Shown here: piece after piece, positions 29,076-37,385 of the stretch
Position numbering within the stretch: position 1 is the stretch's first letter
Layout: each line of letters opens with the position of its first letter
Assembly (NCBI GenBank): GCA_017451395.1
Contig: JAFSPR010000098.1
Span: forward strand, 34,952 to 98,951
DNA: 64,000 nucleotides
DNA from: Bacteroidales bacterium
Lineage (GTDB): Bacteria > Bacteroidota > Bacteroidia > Bacteroidales > UBA932
Direction of reading: 5' to 3'
Position numbers and translations under genes: made by a program
Notes under the pieces: model-generated
Told to the model about the DNA's origin: nothing
The model's input: only the letters and a program-made list of their open reading frames with translations
The model's database searches: none

Positions 29076-31009
29076 TCCGCGGGTGATGTTTGGAACTGGT
29101 CATCGGCCTTGGGTTTTGCCTTGGGCCCCAGGATTTTCTCTATATCCTCTGCAAAGATAACCTCTTTTTCCAGAAGGAGAGCGCCAAGGCTCATAAACTC
29201 TTCCTTGTGCTCATCTATGAGTTTACGGGTTCTGTCGTGAACTTCCTTGACGATTGCTTTCACCTCCTTATCCATAAGTTCCGCCGTTTTTTCGGAGTAC
29301 GGCTTCACAAGGTTGTAGCCGCGGGCGCCGCTGGAATCGTAGAATGAAAGGGCTCCTACGCTATCTGACATGCCGTAGTACTGGACCATGGCATAGGCCA
29401 TTCCGGTCATACGCTCAAGGTCATTGAGGGCGCCCGTAGAAGGCTCTCCGTTGAGAATTTCCTCCGCTACGCGGCCGCCGATGAGGACGCTCATCTGGTC
29501 AATCATAATGGAACGGGACCAGTTCTTTCTTTCCTCCGGCAGGCTCCAGGTAAGGCCAAGGGCGTTTCCGCGGGGGATGATGCTTACCTTGAACACGGGA
29601 TCTGCGTAAGGAAGGAGCCAGCCCACAAGTGCGTGACCGGCCTCGTGATAGGCCGTGGTGCGTTTTTCCGCGGGAGTCATAATGGTGTTGGACTTTCTCT
29701 CAAGGCCGCCGATAATGCGGTCTACGGCATCCAGGAAGTCCTGCTGCAGCACGGCGGTGTGGCCGCGGCGGGCAGCCGTGAGGGCAGCTTCGTTGCAGAC
29801 GTTGGCAATATCGGCCCCGGAGAAACCAGGAGTGTGCTTTGCCATAAACTCCACGTTGAAGTCTTCTCCCAGTTTGATGCCCTTGAGGTGCACCTGGAAT
29901 ATTTCCTCGCGTTCCTTCAGTTCAGGGAGTTCCACGTGAATCTGGCGGTCAAAGCGGCCTGCGCGCATAAGGGCCTGGTCAAGGATGTCGGAGCGGTTGG
30001 TGGCAGCCAGGACGATTACCCCGCTATTGGTGCCGAATCCGTCCATTTCCGTGAGGAGTTGGTTGAGGGTGTTCTCACGTTCATCGTTGGATGAGAACCC
30101 TCCGTTTTTGGCCCTTGCGCGGCCAACGGCGTCAATTTCATCAATGAATACTATGCACGGGGCCTTCTCCTTTGCCTGGCGGAAGAGATCCCTGACGCGG
30201 GATGCGCCTACGCCCACGAACATTTCCACGAAATCTGAGCCGGAAATGGAGAAGAACGGAACGTTGGCCTCCCCTGCCACAGCCTTTGCAAGCAGGGTTT
30301 TACCGGTGCCGGGAGGGCCCACCAGAAGTGCTCCCTTGGGGATTTTGCCGCCAAGGGCGGTATACTTGGAAGGGTTCTTGAGAAAGTCCACTATTTCCAT
30401 AACTTCCTCCTTGGCGCCGTAAAGGCCCGCCACGTCCTTGAATGTGACGTTCACCTGGCCTTTATCGGCCTCCTTTGCGGTGGACTTACCCGTGTTGAAG
30501 GGGTTGAATCCGCCGCCTCCGGGGCCTCCGGGACCGCCTGCTCCACGGTTTACGCCGCGGAACATAAGCACCCAGAACACTATGAGGATGAGGAGCGGAA
30601 GGATCATCTGGAGGATATCCATCCAGACGCGTTCCTGGTTCTTCATTATTACCTTGAACTGGTCCTGGGGTATGAGTTTGGAGTTTAGTTCCTGAAACTG
30701 GGTTTCAGGGTCAAACTTGGTTGAGACCAGGAAATAGAAGTGAGGGGCGCGTCTCGGGGGCTGCCCGCCGTGGAATTTGTCGGCGTATTTTGCAAGGCGT
30801 TCCGGACGAACCTTCACCTCTCCCTTGAAGTCGTTGCGGATAAAGGTTATTTCCGCAACGTCTCCGCTTTCAATCATATTCTGGACATCCGTCCATTCAA
30901 TCTTTTCAGGCGCTGCGGTGCGCTGGTTGGAAAACAGCATATAGCCTATTCCGATGAGCAGCAGGACGTAGAACCAGGAAAAGTTGAAACTTACAGTCTT
31001 CTTTGCCAT
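29072..31009 (-). CDS. ftsH: ATP-dependent zinc metalloprotease FtsH
   Basis: The 645-residue product has two N-terminal membrane helices (about 10-27 and 132-151) around a short periplasmic domain and a Gly-rich linker (157-170). The AAA+ module follows with Walker A GPPGTGKT (231-238), Walker B VFIDEID and the SRH region, then the M41 peptidase with HEAGH (455-459). It degrades membrane and short-lived cytosolic proteins. It begins directly after the rsfS stop and overlaps cdsA, an arrangement common in the phylum. Control of lipid synthesis enzymes by FtsH is known in other bacteria, so co-location with cdsA and psd is suggestive. Confidence 0.95.
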   Translation of the reverse strand: MAKKTVSFNFSWFYVLLLIGIGYMLFSNQRTAAPEKIEWTDVQNMIESGDVAEITFIRNDFKGEVKVRPERLAKYADKFHGGQPPRRAPHFYFLVSTKFDPETQFQELNSKLIPQDQFKVIMKNQERVWMDILQMILPLLILIVFWVLMFRGVNRGAGGPGGPGGGGFNPFNTGKSTAKEADKGQVNVTFKDVAGLYGAKEEVMEIVDFLKNPSKYTALGGKIPKGALLVGPPGTGKTLLAKAVAGEANVPFFSISGSDFVEMFVGVGASRVRDLFRQAKEKAPCIVFIDEIDAVGRARAKNGGFSSNDERENTLNQLLTEMDGFGTNSGVIVLAATNRSDILDQALMRAGRFDRQIHVELPELKEREEIFQVHLKGIKLGEDFNVEFMAKHTPGFSGADIANVCNEAALTAARRGHTAVLQQDFLDAVDRIIGGLERKSNTIMTPAEKRTTAYHEAGHALVGWLLPYADPVFKVSIIPRGNALGLTWSLPEERKNWSRSIMIDQMSVLIGGRVAEEILNGEPSTGALNDLERMTGMAYAMVQYYGMSDSVGALSFYDSSGARGYNLVKPYSEKTAELMDKEVKAIVKEVHDRTRKLIDEHKEEFMSLGALLLEKEVIFAEDIEKILGPKAKPKADDQFQTSPAE

Positions 31010-31387
31010 TTACTCCTCTTTTTTTGCCGGTTTGGTGCTTTTGCGAAGTTGGTACTCTTTGCGGGGGACATCGGACCAAAGGTCCTCCAGGCGGTAGAAA
31101 TCCCTGTATTCCTTAAGGAAGACGTGCACCACTATGTTGCCGTAATCCTGAATGATCCAGAAGTTGTTGCCTTCCCCCTGGGAACGGAGAAGCCTGTGGC
31201 CTTCCTCCCTCATCTTTTCCTCTATGTTGTCAGATATGGCGCCCACCTGGGTGGTGTTTGAGCCGCTGCACACCACAAAGTAATCAGTGATGGCACCGTC
31301 AATTGCCCTTAGGTCAAGGGATACGACGTCCTCTCCTTTCTTGTCCAGGATAGCGTCTGCGATAAGCCTCAGATCGTGAGTAATCAT
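31010..31387 (-). CDS. rsfS: Ribosome silencing factor RsfS
   Basis: The ATG at 31387 gives 125 residues and a purine-rich site (AAAGGAAAA) just upstream. An earlier in-frame ATG at 31411 lies 2 nt from the -7 box at 31413-31420 and would precede the expected transcript start. Family motifs are DYFVVCSGSN (about residue 45), RSQGEGNNFWIIQDYG and VVHVFLKEYRDFYRLEDLW. RsfS binds L14 of the large subunit and blocks subunit joining in stationary phase or starvation. It is the first gene of the rsfS-ftsH-cdsA-psd operon. Confidence 0.92.
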   Translation of the reverse strand: MITHDLRLIADAILDKKGEDVVSLDLRAIDGAITDYFVVCSGSNTTQVGAISDNIEEKMREEGHRLLRSQGEGNNFWIIQDYGNIVVHVFLKEYRDFYRLEDLWSDVPRKEYQLRKSTKPAKKEE

Positions 31388-31412
31388 ATTTGTGTTTTTC
31401 CTTTTATTCATA

Positions 31413-31420
31413 CAAAGATA
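31413..31420 (-). promoter_or_regulatory. -7 box for rsfS-ftsH-cdsA-psd operon
   Basis: TATCTTTG on the minus strand, 25 nt before the ATG chosen for rsfS (31387). Confidence 0.6.
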
Positions 31421-31485
31421 ATCAAAAAACCCGCCATATCAAACCCTCTGCCAAATTGACAGATTGGACATAGGCCGATTTTGCT

Positions 31486-31493
31486 TATATTTG
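31486..31493 (+). promoter_or_regulatory. Promoter of the PriA-like gene (-33 TTG, -7 TATATTTG)
   Basis: TATATTTG (31486-31493) is preceded by TTG (31464-31466) with a 19-bp spacer, the spacing known for Bacteroidota promoters. It implies a leader of about 80 nt. Confidence 0.65.
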
Positions 31494-31500
31494 CAGTAGA

Positions 31501-31566
31501 AAGCGGTAAAAAGTGCCGCTTCAGGGGCTGTAACAAAAATGTTACCAATTATAACTATTTTGTTAT
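31501..31566 (+). other. Leader with three small inverted repeats before the PriA-like gene
   Basis: The leader contains AAGCGG/CCGCTT (31501-31521), GTAAC/GTTAC (31530-31545) and ATAAC/GTTAT (31551-31566). The stems are short (5-6 bp), so regulation is only a possibility; no riboswitch class is recognised. Confidence 0.3.
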
Positions 31567-31577
31567 ATTAATTGAAA

Positions 31578-33242
31578 ATGAGTGCTAAAAGGTATATTCA
31601 GGTAATAGTCCCGCTAAAACTGGACTGGGAACCTGTATACTCTGTCCCGGATGGCCTGGAGGTGGCAGAAGGAGACCGGGTAAGCGTCATTTTCTCCGGA
31701 AAAGAGTACATTTCCGTTGTCAGCAGAACCGGTGTCACCCCGGATCCTGACCTGAGGGAGGACTCCATACATTCCATACTGGACAAGGTGGCCCAGTTGC
31801 CACCGGTCTCCCCCCGTGAACTCAGGTTCTGGCGCACCATGGCAAGTTATTATCTTTGCACGGTGGGGGAAGTTTACAACAACGTTTACTTCAGGGACCG
31901 CACCGCTCCCAAAAAGTGGACGGCAAAGGACAGAAGCGCCATTGCCTCTGAACCTGTTCTCTCCCCTTCCCAGGAAACGGTTTATTGTTCGGCCCTTACT
32001 GCTTTTGATGCCGGCAAAACCGTACTGCTTCAGGGAGTAGGCGGCAGCGGGAAAAAGGAAGTGTACCTGAAATTGGCCGCTAATACAATTAGACAGGGCA
32101 AGTCGGTCCTGTATCTGGTTCCGGATATCTCCGTTTCCAAGGCTCTTGAAGAACGTGTGGCATCTGTTTTCCCGGATGTTATGCCCTATCACAGCGGTCT
32201 TACCGCGGCAAAGAGACGGGACGTAATCCTGGAAGCAAGAACCGGAAATCCCGTCTTCGTCCTCGGTACCAGAAGCGCCCTTTGGATACCGTTTGAAAAA
32301 CTTGGTCTTATTATAGTGGACCAGGAGCAGGACAGTTTTTACAAACAGGATTCCCCTGCCCCCAGATACCACACGCGGGAAACCGCAATTATGCTTGCTT
32401 CAATATATGGAGCAAAGGTAATCCTTGGCAGCACTTGCCCGTCTTTGGAATCTATCTATAATTCTGAAACAGGACTGTTTACAAGGCTTGAACTGAACCA
32501 ACGCTTTAATAATTCCCCGGAGCCGGAAGTTTTGCTTGTGGACATATCGGCAGAGAAAAAGAAAAGAGGTATGTCCGGCAGTTTTTCCCTAAAACTTCTT
32601 GCCCGTCTGAAGGATGCGGTGGATGCGGGTAAAAAGGTGCTCGTGATATGCCCTGTAAAGGCGGCGGTTGTGGAGGTCCGCGAAGAAGTTGAAAACATAT
32701 TCCCGGGGGCATTGGACAGGAGTATAGTTCTGGACACTCCCTTTGCCGTTAAGACAATACCTAATGGAGAGTATGCCGTCATAGCAGTCCTTCTTGCCGA
32801 TGGTCTGCTTGGTCGTGCGGATTTCCGCAGTGATGAACGCGCGGTGCAGATGTTCACTCACCTCAGGGGCAAGACCGGCCTGCTGGTCATTCAGACAAGG
32901 GAGTCTGGCCACCCTGTCTTTTCCATCGAGGTTTCCAACTCTCTCCTTGCCGAAAGAAAACTGGCCGGCTATCCCCCGTTCACCCGTATGGTCAAACTTG
33001 AACTTAAGGATTCAGATGAAAATCGGCAAAAACTCCGCGCCCGTTTCCTTGGAAACAGGATCAGGGAGGCCCTGAGGCCGTTTTCCGATCCCCTTATCCT
33101 GGGACCTGAAAAGGGTGAAATCCGCATTTTCTTCAAACGTGATAAAAATCTCACGGCCGGAAAGCAGGCACTGTATAAAGAAGTCACTTCTTTCGAGCAG
33201 CAGTACTCCTGCCACATAATAATAGACGTTGATCCCGTTTAG
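31578..33242 (+). CDS. Degenerate PriA-like helicase (primosomal protein N' homologue)
   Basis: The ATG at 31578 is preferred to an upstream TTG (31572). The 554-residue product has the PriA N-terminal 3'-DNA-binding domain (1-90, SVPDGLEVAEGDRVSV), a winged helix and the helicase core, but is 180 or more residues shorter than usual. Helicase motif I reads GVGGSGKKEVYL (153-164), with Lys where canonical PriA has Thr after GK. Motif II reads DQEQD (248-252) instead of DEEHD. The Cys-rich zinc module is absent, and the QVAGRAGR motif is replaced by FTHLRGKTG near 426-434. The fold is recognisable, with LGTRSALW, KQDSPAPRYHTRETA and LLADGLLGRADFRSDER. ATP-driven unwinding is doubtful; a structural replication-restart role is possible. 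Confidence 0.82.
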   Translation: MSAKRYIQVIVPLKLDWEPVYSVPDGLEVAEGDRVSVIFSGKEYISVVSRTGVTPDPDLREDSIHSILDKVAQLPPVSPRELRFWRTMASYYLCTVGEVYNNVYFRDRTAPKKWTAKDRSAIASEPVLSPSQETVYCSALTAFDAGKTVLLQGVGGSGKKEVYLKLAANTIRQGKSVLYLVPDISVSKALEERVASVFPDVMPYHSGLTAAKRRDVILEARTGNPVFVLGTRSALWIPFEKLGLIIVDQEQDSFYKQDSPAPRYHTRETAIMLASIYGAKVILGSTCPSLESIYNSETGLFTRLELNQRFNNSPEPEVLLVDISAEKKKRGMSGSFSLKLLARLKDAVDAGKKVLVICPVKAAVVEVREEVENIFPGALDRSIVLDTPFAVKTIPNGEYAVIAVLLADGLLGRADFRSDERAVQMFTHLRGKTGLLVIQTRESGHPVFSIEVSNSLLAERKLAGYPPFTRMVKLELKDSDENRQKLRARFLGNRIREALRPFSDPLILGPEKGEIRIFFKRDKNLTAGKQALYKEVTSFEQQYSCHIIIDVDPV

Positions 33243-33244
33243 AC

Positions 33245-33474
33245 GGAGCACGGCTTCAGGCCCGGAAAATGGCAAAAACGGTCCTGGTCACGTGCTGGAG
33301 CACGGCTTGAAGCCCGGAAATGGGCAAAACCGGTCCTGGTCACGTGCCGGAGCACGGCGTGAAGCCCGGAAATGGGCAAAACCGGTCCTGGTCACGTGCT
33401 GGAGCACGGCGTGGGGCCCGGAAAATGGCAAAAACGGTCCTGGTCACGTGCTGGAGCACGGCGTGGGGCCCGGG
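33245..33474 (+). repeat. 52-bp tandem repeat array, 4.4 copies
   Basis: Units start at 33245, 33297, 33349, 33401 and 33453 (the last is a partial 22 bp). Each full unit has one CACGTG, at 33289, 33341, 33393 and 33445, exactly 52 bp apart. Each junction forms a hairpin, for example CGTGCT-GG-AGCACG at 33291-33304. Since 52 is not a multiple of 3, the open frame through the array is fortuitous. The array fills most of the 307-bp gap between the PriA-like gene and parA; the remaining 75 bp holds the parA promoter. Confidence 0.9.
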
Positions 33475-33535
33475 AATGAAAACAATTCTGTGGAACTTTG
33501 TGGAACAATTGCAAGGAAATCTAAAGATTTCTTTG

Positions 33536-33543
33536 TATTTTTG
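33536..33543 (+). promoter_or_regulatory. -7 box for parA operon
   Basis: TATTTTTG ends 6 nt before the parA ATG at 33550, implying a leaderless or almost leaderless mRNA. It lies downstream of the 52-bp repeats, which could act as an upstream operator. Confidence 0.55.
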
Positions 33544-33549
33544 CATTCT

Positions 33550-34320
33550 ATGGGAAAAATTATTGCAATAGCCAACCAGAAAGGCGGCGTGGGAAAAACC
33601 ACCACCGCCATCAACCTTGCCGCATCTCTTGCGGTCCTGGAGAAAAGAGTACTCATCATTGACGCAGATCCTCAGGCCAACACCACCTCCGGCCTCAACT
33701 TTGACCCGGAGAACAGTGATCACCGTACTCTGTATGAGATACTTATAGGGAAATTATCGGCCAGTGACGCCCTTATCCAGACGGAACTTCCCAAACTCCA
33801 TATGATCCCCTCACACATCAACCTTGTGGGCGCGGAGATCGAACTCCTGAACGTTCCGAACCGTGAATCCGTGCTCAAAAAGGCCCTTCAGCCCATCAGG
33901 GACAACTATGATTTCATCATCATAGACTGCTCCCCTTCCCTGGGCCTCATCACCGTGAACTGCCTCACGGCCGCAGATTCCGTAATGATCCCCGTCCAGC
34001 CGGAGTTCTTTGCCCTGGAAGGCCTTGCAAAACTTATCCAGACCATCCGCCTGGTCCAGAACGGAATCAATCCAGCCCTTACCATAGAAGGCTTTGTGGT
34101 CACAATGTTCGACGGCCGTACAAAGGTGCACAACCAGGTTGTGGCCCAACTCCGTGACCATTTCCAGGATATGGTTTTTGGTACCGTGATCCAGAGGAGC
34201 ATCCGTCTCAGCGAGGCTCCTTCCTACGGTAAGCCCATCATCCTCTACGACGTAATGAATAACGGAACGTCCAACTATATGAACCTGGCAAAGGAAGTCC
34301 TGGACAAGAACAATAACTAA
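33550..34320 (+). CDS. parA: Chromosome-partitioning ATPase ParA (Soj)
   Basis: The ATG at 33550 gives a 256-residue product starting MGKIIAIANQKGGVGKTT, the standard start with the deviant Walker A motif. A longer open frame from 33229 merely reads through the tandem repeat and is rejected. Other motifs are VLIIDADPQANTTSG and DFIIIDCSPSLGLIT. ParA forms ATP-dependent dimers on DNA and moves ParB-parS complexes. parB starts 1 bp after the stop. Confidence 0.94.
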   Translation: MGKIIAIANQKGGVGKTTTAINLAASLAVLEKRVLIIDADPQANTTSGLNFDPENSDHRTLYEILIGKLSASDALIQTELPKLHMIPSHINLVGAEIELLNVPNRESVLKKALQPIRDNYDFIIIDCSPSLGLITVNCLTAADSVMIPVQPEFFALEGLAKLIQTIRLVQNGINPALTIEGFVVTMFDGRTKVHNQVVAQLRDHFQDMVFGTVIQRSIRLSEAPSYGKPIILYDVMNNGTSNYMNLAKEVLDKNNN

Positions 34321-34321
34321 T

Positions 34322-35245
34322 ATGGCAGCAAAGAATCAGTATGGCCTTGGAAAGGGCCTTGGCGCGCTCCTCGGAGGCGAAGACCTGTCTGAACTCAGAA
34401 AACCGGTAGGATATATCAACAAGGAAGTGGTATCAACCGAGGGCAAGCCCCAGGATACCTCCGACGTCCTCCGCATTCCCATAGACCTGATAGAGCCCAA
34501 CCCCTACCAGCCCCGGATGACATTTGCCTCGGAGGCTATGCAGGAACTGGCCGATTCAATCCGTACCTTCGGCCTTATCCAGCCCATAACCGTACGCCGC
34601 AAAGGGGACAAATACCAGATAATCAGCGGCGAACGCCGTTACCGCGCCTCCATTATGGCCGGAATGGACATGATTCCCGCCTATATACGTGACGCCTCGG
34701 AGCAGGGTATGCTGGAGATGGCCATAGTGGAGAATATCCAGAGGGAGAACCTTGATCCCATAGAGGTTGCAATGAGTTACCAGCGCCTCATAGACGAGTG
34801 CTCCCTCACCCAGGAGCAGATGGCAGACCGCGTTGGCAAGAAGCGCGCTTCAGTTGCTAACCAACTGAGGCTCCTCAAACTCCCCGCAAAGGTCCAGCAC
34901 GACCTTAAGGTGGGCCTTGTGAGCGTAGGTCACGCAAAGGTCCTTCTTGGCGTTGAAGATGCCGCCGCGCAGGAAATGCTCTGTGACCTCATTGTGAAAA
35001 ACGGCCTGTCCGTGCGCCAACTTGAGGAAAAGATCAAGGCGATGGGCAAGAAGAAGGATCCCGTCCAGGAAGACGGTGCCCAGGAACTCCCTGAGATGTA
35101 TTACAGGCTCCTTGAGAACGTGGGCAAGTACTTCGGGGAGAATATCTCCCTCAAGCGCACCCGCGACGGAAAGGGCACTATGACCATCAAGTTTGAGTCA
35201 GACTCCCAGATGGAGCAGTTCCTCAAAGCCCTGGACGCCAGATGA
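34322..35245 (+). CDS. parB: Chromosome-partitioning CTPase/DNA-binding protein ParB
   Basis: The 307-residue product has the N-terminal ParB/Srx domain (IPIDLIEPNPYQPR) with the CTP-binding GERRYRAS motif, the helix-turn-helix (LTQEQMADRVGKKRASVANQLRLL, split at about residues 160-185) and a C-terminal dimerisation region. It binds parS, loads as a sliding clamp and stimulates ParA. It is cotranscribed with parA and overlaps the DUF5683 gene by 4 bp. Confidence 0.94.
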   Translation: MAAKNQYGLGKGLGALLGGEDLSELRKPVGYINKEVVSTEGKPQDTSDVLRIPIDLIEPNPYQPRMTFASEAMQELADSIRTFGLIQPITVRRKGDKYQIISGERRYRASIMAGMDMIPAYIRDASEQGMLEMAIVENIQRENLDPIEVAMSYQRLIDECSLTQEQMADRVGKKRASVANQLRLLKLPAKVQHDLKVGLVSVGHAKVLLGVEDAAAQEMLCDLIVKNGLSVRQLEEKIKAMGKKKDPVQEDGAQELPEMYYRLLENVGKYFGENISLKRTRDGKGTMTIKFESDSQMEQFLKALDAR

Positions 35246-36162
35246 GGGGTTTCCGCCTCATAGCCATCCTTACAGCGCTGACGTTGTGTTTTCCCCTGGC
35301 CGCGCAGTACCGCGACGACCAGTTCAAACGCGACGCCTTTACCCAGACTTATGCCGATACGACGGAGAAGTCCAAGACCGACACAACCAAACTCTTCAAT
35401 TTCAAGGAGTTCTTCGGCGGTCTTGCCCACAAGCGTACGGCATCCCTGAAAACCCTCACGATGGGCTCCACCATATTCATCGGCGGCAACCAGATCTACC
35501 ATAAACAGTACTGGAAACTGCCCATAATATATGGCGGAATAGGCGCGGGCGTCTACGGCGGAATCCACTTCGGCAATATGTACAAAAGCACCGGAGACAC
35601 CCGTTTCCAGACATACAGCACCCTGTCTTACGTTGGCGCGGGGCTGGTCTGGTGGGGGTCCCTTATGGACGGGGCGGTGTGCTTCAAGAGCGACAAACAT
35701 CCGGAGCCCGCGCGCTCAACGGTGTATTCCCTCCTCCTTCCCGGCCTTGGCCAGATCTATAACGGGGAATTCTGGAAAGTGCCGCTATACCTTGGCATAA
35801 TGGCCGGTTCCCTAAACTTTGTGGTGGACAACAACCAGCAGTATAACCGCTGGAAAACGGTTTACGATATGGCTACCTCGGAGGATCCTGAAGTGGAGAA
35901 ACCTCCCTACAGCGCAGAGAACGCCAAGTATTTCAGGGATCTTTACAGAAGGTACAGGGATTACTCCATACTTGCCGTGGCGCTCACCTACCTTATCCAG
36001 GTGATTGACGCCAACGTGTTTGCCTATATGCAGGATTTTGAAGTGAATGACGACATTTCCATGCGCATAGAACCCGCCGTGGCGCCCGTCCGGTTTGCAA
36101 CCTCAGGAGGCGTCCCCCAGGCCGGTATGTCAGTTGGAATGTCAGTAGGGTTAAGATTTTGA
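35242..36162 (+). CDS. DUF5683-type membrane protein
   Basis: The 306-residue product has an N-terminal signal sequence (to about residue 20, ending AAQ) and several hydrophobic segments. The SLLLPGLGQIYNGEFWKVPLYLGIMAG stretch (about 160-188, read in parts) is the hallmark of DUF5683, a family commonly encoded between parB and mltD in Bacteroidales. Its function is not known; position suggests a link to cell-envelope growth or division. The start overlaps the parB stop (ATGA). Confidence 0.82.
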   Translation: MRGFRLIAILTALTLCFPLAAQYRDDQFKRDAFTQTYADTTEKSKTDTTKLFNFKEFFGGLAHKRTASLKTLTMGSTIFIGGNQIYHKQYWKLPIIYGGIGAGVYGGIHFGNMYKSTGDTRFQTYSTLSYVGAGLVWWGSLMDGAVCFKSDKHPEPARSTVYSLLLPGLGQIYNGEFWKVPLYLGIMAGSLNFVVDNNQQYNRWKTVYDMATSEDPEVEKPPYSAENAKYFRDLYRRYRDYSILAVALTYLIQVIDANVFAYMQDFEVNDDISMRIEPAVAPVRFATSGGVPQAGMSVGMSVGLRF

Positions 36163-36164
36163 TT

Positions 36165-37385
36165 ATGAGAAGATTGTTATTGGCCGTCCTGGGGATAGCC
36201 CTATGTGCCGGTTCACTATATTCACAGGAGAAGGACACCCTCCTCCAGAGGTGGTATCTTCACCGCCAGGCAAAGCAGCAGGCCCCTGATGCCGGGTACA
36301 ATATGGATTCCGTGAAGTTCACCACCAACGTCCCGGATTCCGTCCTTATGGCCCGCCTTGAAAGGATGCACAGTTTCATCACCCTCCCATATAATGAGAC
36401 GGTTAAAAACTATATGGTCCTGTACAGTGAGAAGATGCCAAGGAGGATGGCCGAAATACTCTCACTGAGTGAATATTACTTCCCCATATTTGAAGAAACG
36501 CTTGACCGTTACGGGCTGCCTCTGGAACTGAAGTATATGGCCGTCATCGAGAGCCACCTGAACCCCAGGGCGGAGTCTGTCTACGGGGCCAAGGGCCTCT
36601 GGCAGTTTATGTACCGCACGGGCCTCAGTTACGGCCTCAGGGTGAATTCCTACATAGATGAACGTATGGATCCCGTCCTTTCCACGGATGCCGCCTGCAG
36701 GTACCTCAAGGACGCCTATGCCATTTTCGGCAGTTGGCCGCTTGCCATATCGGCCTACAACTGCGGCAGCGGAAACGTGAACAAGGCCATCAAAAGGGCC
36801 GGAGGAAGCACGGACTACTGGAAAGTGTACGATTACCTCCCCCGCGAGACCAGGGGCTACGTGCCCGCCCTTGTGGGCGCGATGTACGCCATAAACTACG
36901 CCAGGGAATACGGCATAAGGCCTGATCCCGCCGCCGTCCCTGAATACGTTGACACCTTCCACGTGCACCGGAATATCCATCTGAGGCAGATTTCAGAGGT
37001 AATGGGTATCCCTATGGACGACATCCGCGACCTTAACCCCCAGTATTTCAAGGACTACGTTCCCGCAGCCGGAGCCGATGAAGTGATCCGCCTCCCCTTC
37101 GCCTACAGCGGCTCCTTTATGGACCTCCAGGATTCGATAGTAAGGTATAAGGCCGATGTCCTGCTGGGCGGCAAGATAACAGACGGCCGTGAAGTTGTGA
37201 ACGGCCGCCCTGTCCAGACCACCGCCGGCACGTCTTCTTGGGTGTACTACAAGGTTAAATCAGGGGATACCCTGAGCCACATCGCAAAGAAGTATCACTG
37301 CTCCGTAAAGCAACTCAAATCCTGGAATAACCTGAGGAGTGACCGCATCTCCATAGGTCAGCGCCTCAAGGTTGGGAAACGCTAG
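36165..37385 (+). CDS. mltD: MltD-like membrane-bound lytic transglycosylase with LysM domain
   Basis: The ATG at 36165 (not the TTG at 36159) starts a signal peptide ending LYSQ. The 406-residue product has an SLT domain with catalytic Glu in AVIESHLNPRAES (about residue 130), GAKGLWQFM and AYNCGSGNV. A LysM-like middle part and a clear C-terminal LysM repeat (KVKSGDTLSHIAKKY, about 360-405) follow. It cleaves peptidoglycan glycan strands in the periplasm. Its stop overlaps the convergent HhH gene. Confidence 0.9.
   Translation: MRRLLLAVLGIALCAGSLYSQEKDTLLQRWYLHRQAKQQAPDAGYNMDSVKFTTNVPDSVLMARLERMHSFITLPYNETVKNYMVLYSEKMPRRMAEILSLSEYYFPIFEETLDRYGLPLELKYMAVIESHLNPRAESVYGAKGLWQFMYRTGLSYGLRVNSYIDERMDPVLSTDAACRYLKDAYAIFGSWPLAISAYNCGSGNVNKAIKRAGGSTDYWKVYDYLPRETRGYVPALVGAMYAINYAREYGIRPDPAAVPEYVDTFHVHRNIHLRQISEVMGIPMDDIRDLNPQYFKDYVPAAGADEVIRLPFAYSGSFMDLQDSIVRYKADVLLGGKITDGREVVNGRPVQTTAGTSSWVYYKVKSGDTLSHIAKKYHCSVKQLKSWNNLRSDRISIGQRLKVGKR

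Noticed and set aside
33245-33474. CRISPR array
   Set aside because: Units are adjacent with no unique spacers, and no cas gene is nearby.
33229-33549. Open frame extending parA upstream to 33229
   Set aside because: It only reads the 52-bp repeat in changing frames; the standard ParA start and a promoter box lie at 33550 and 33536.
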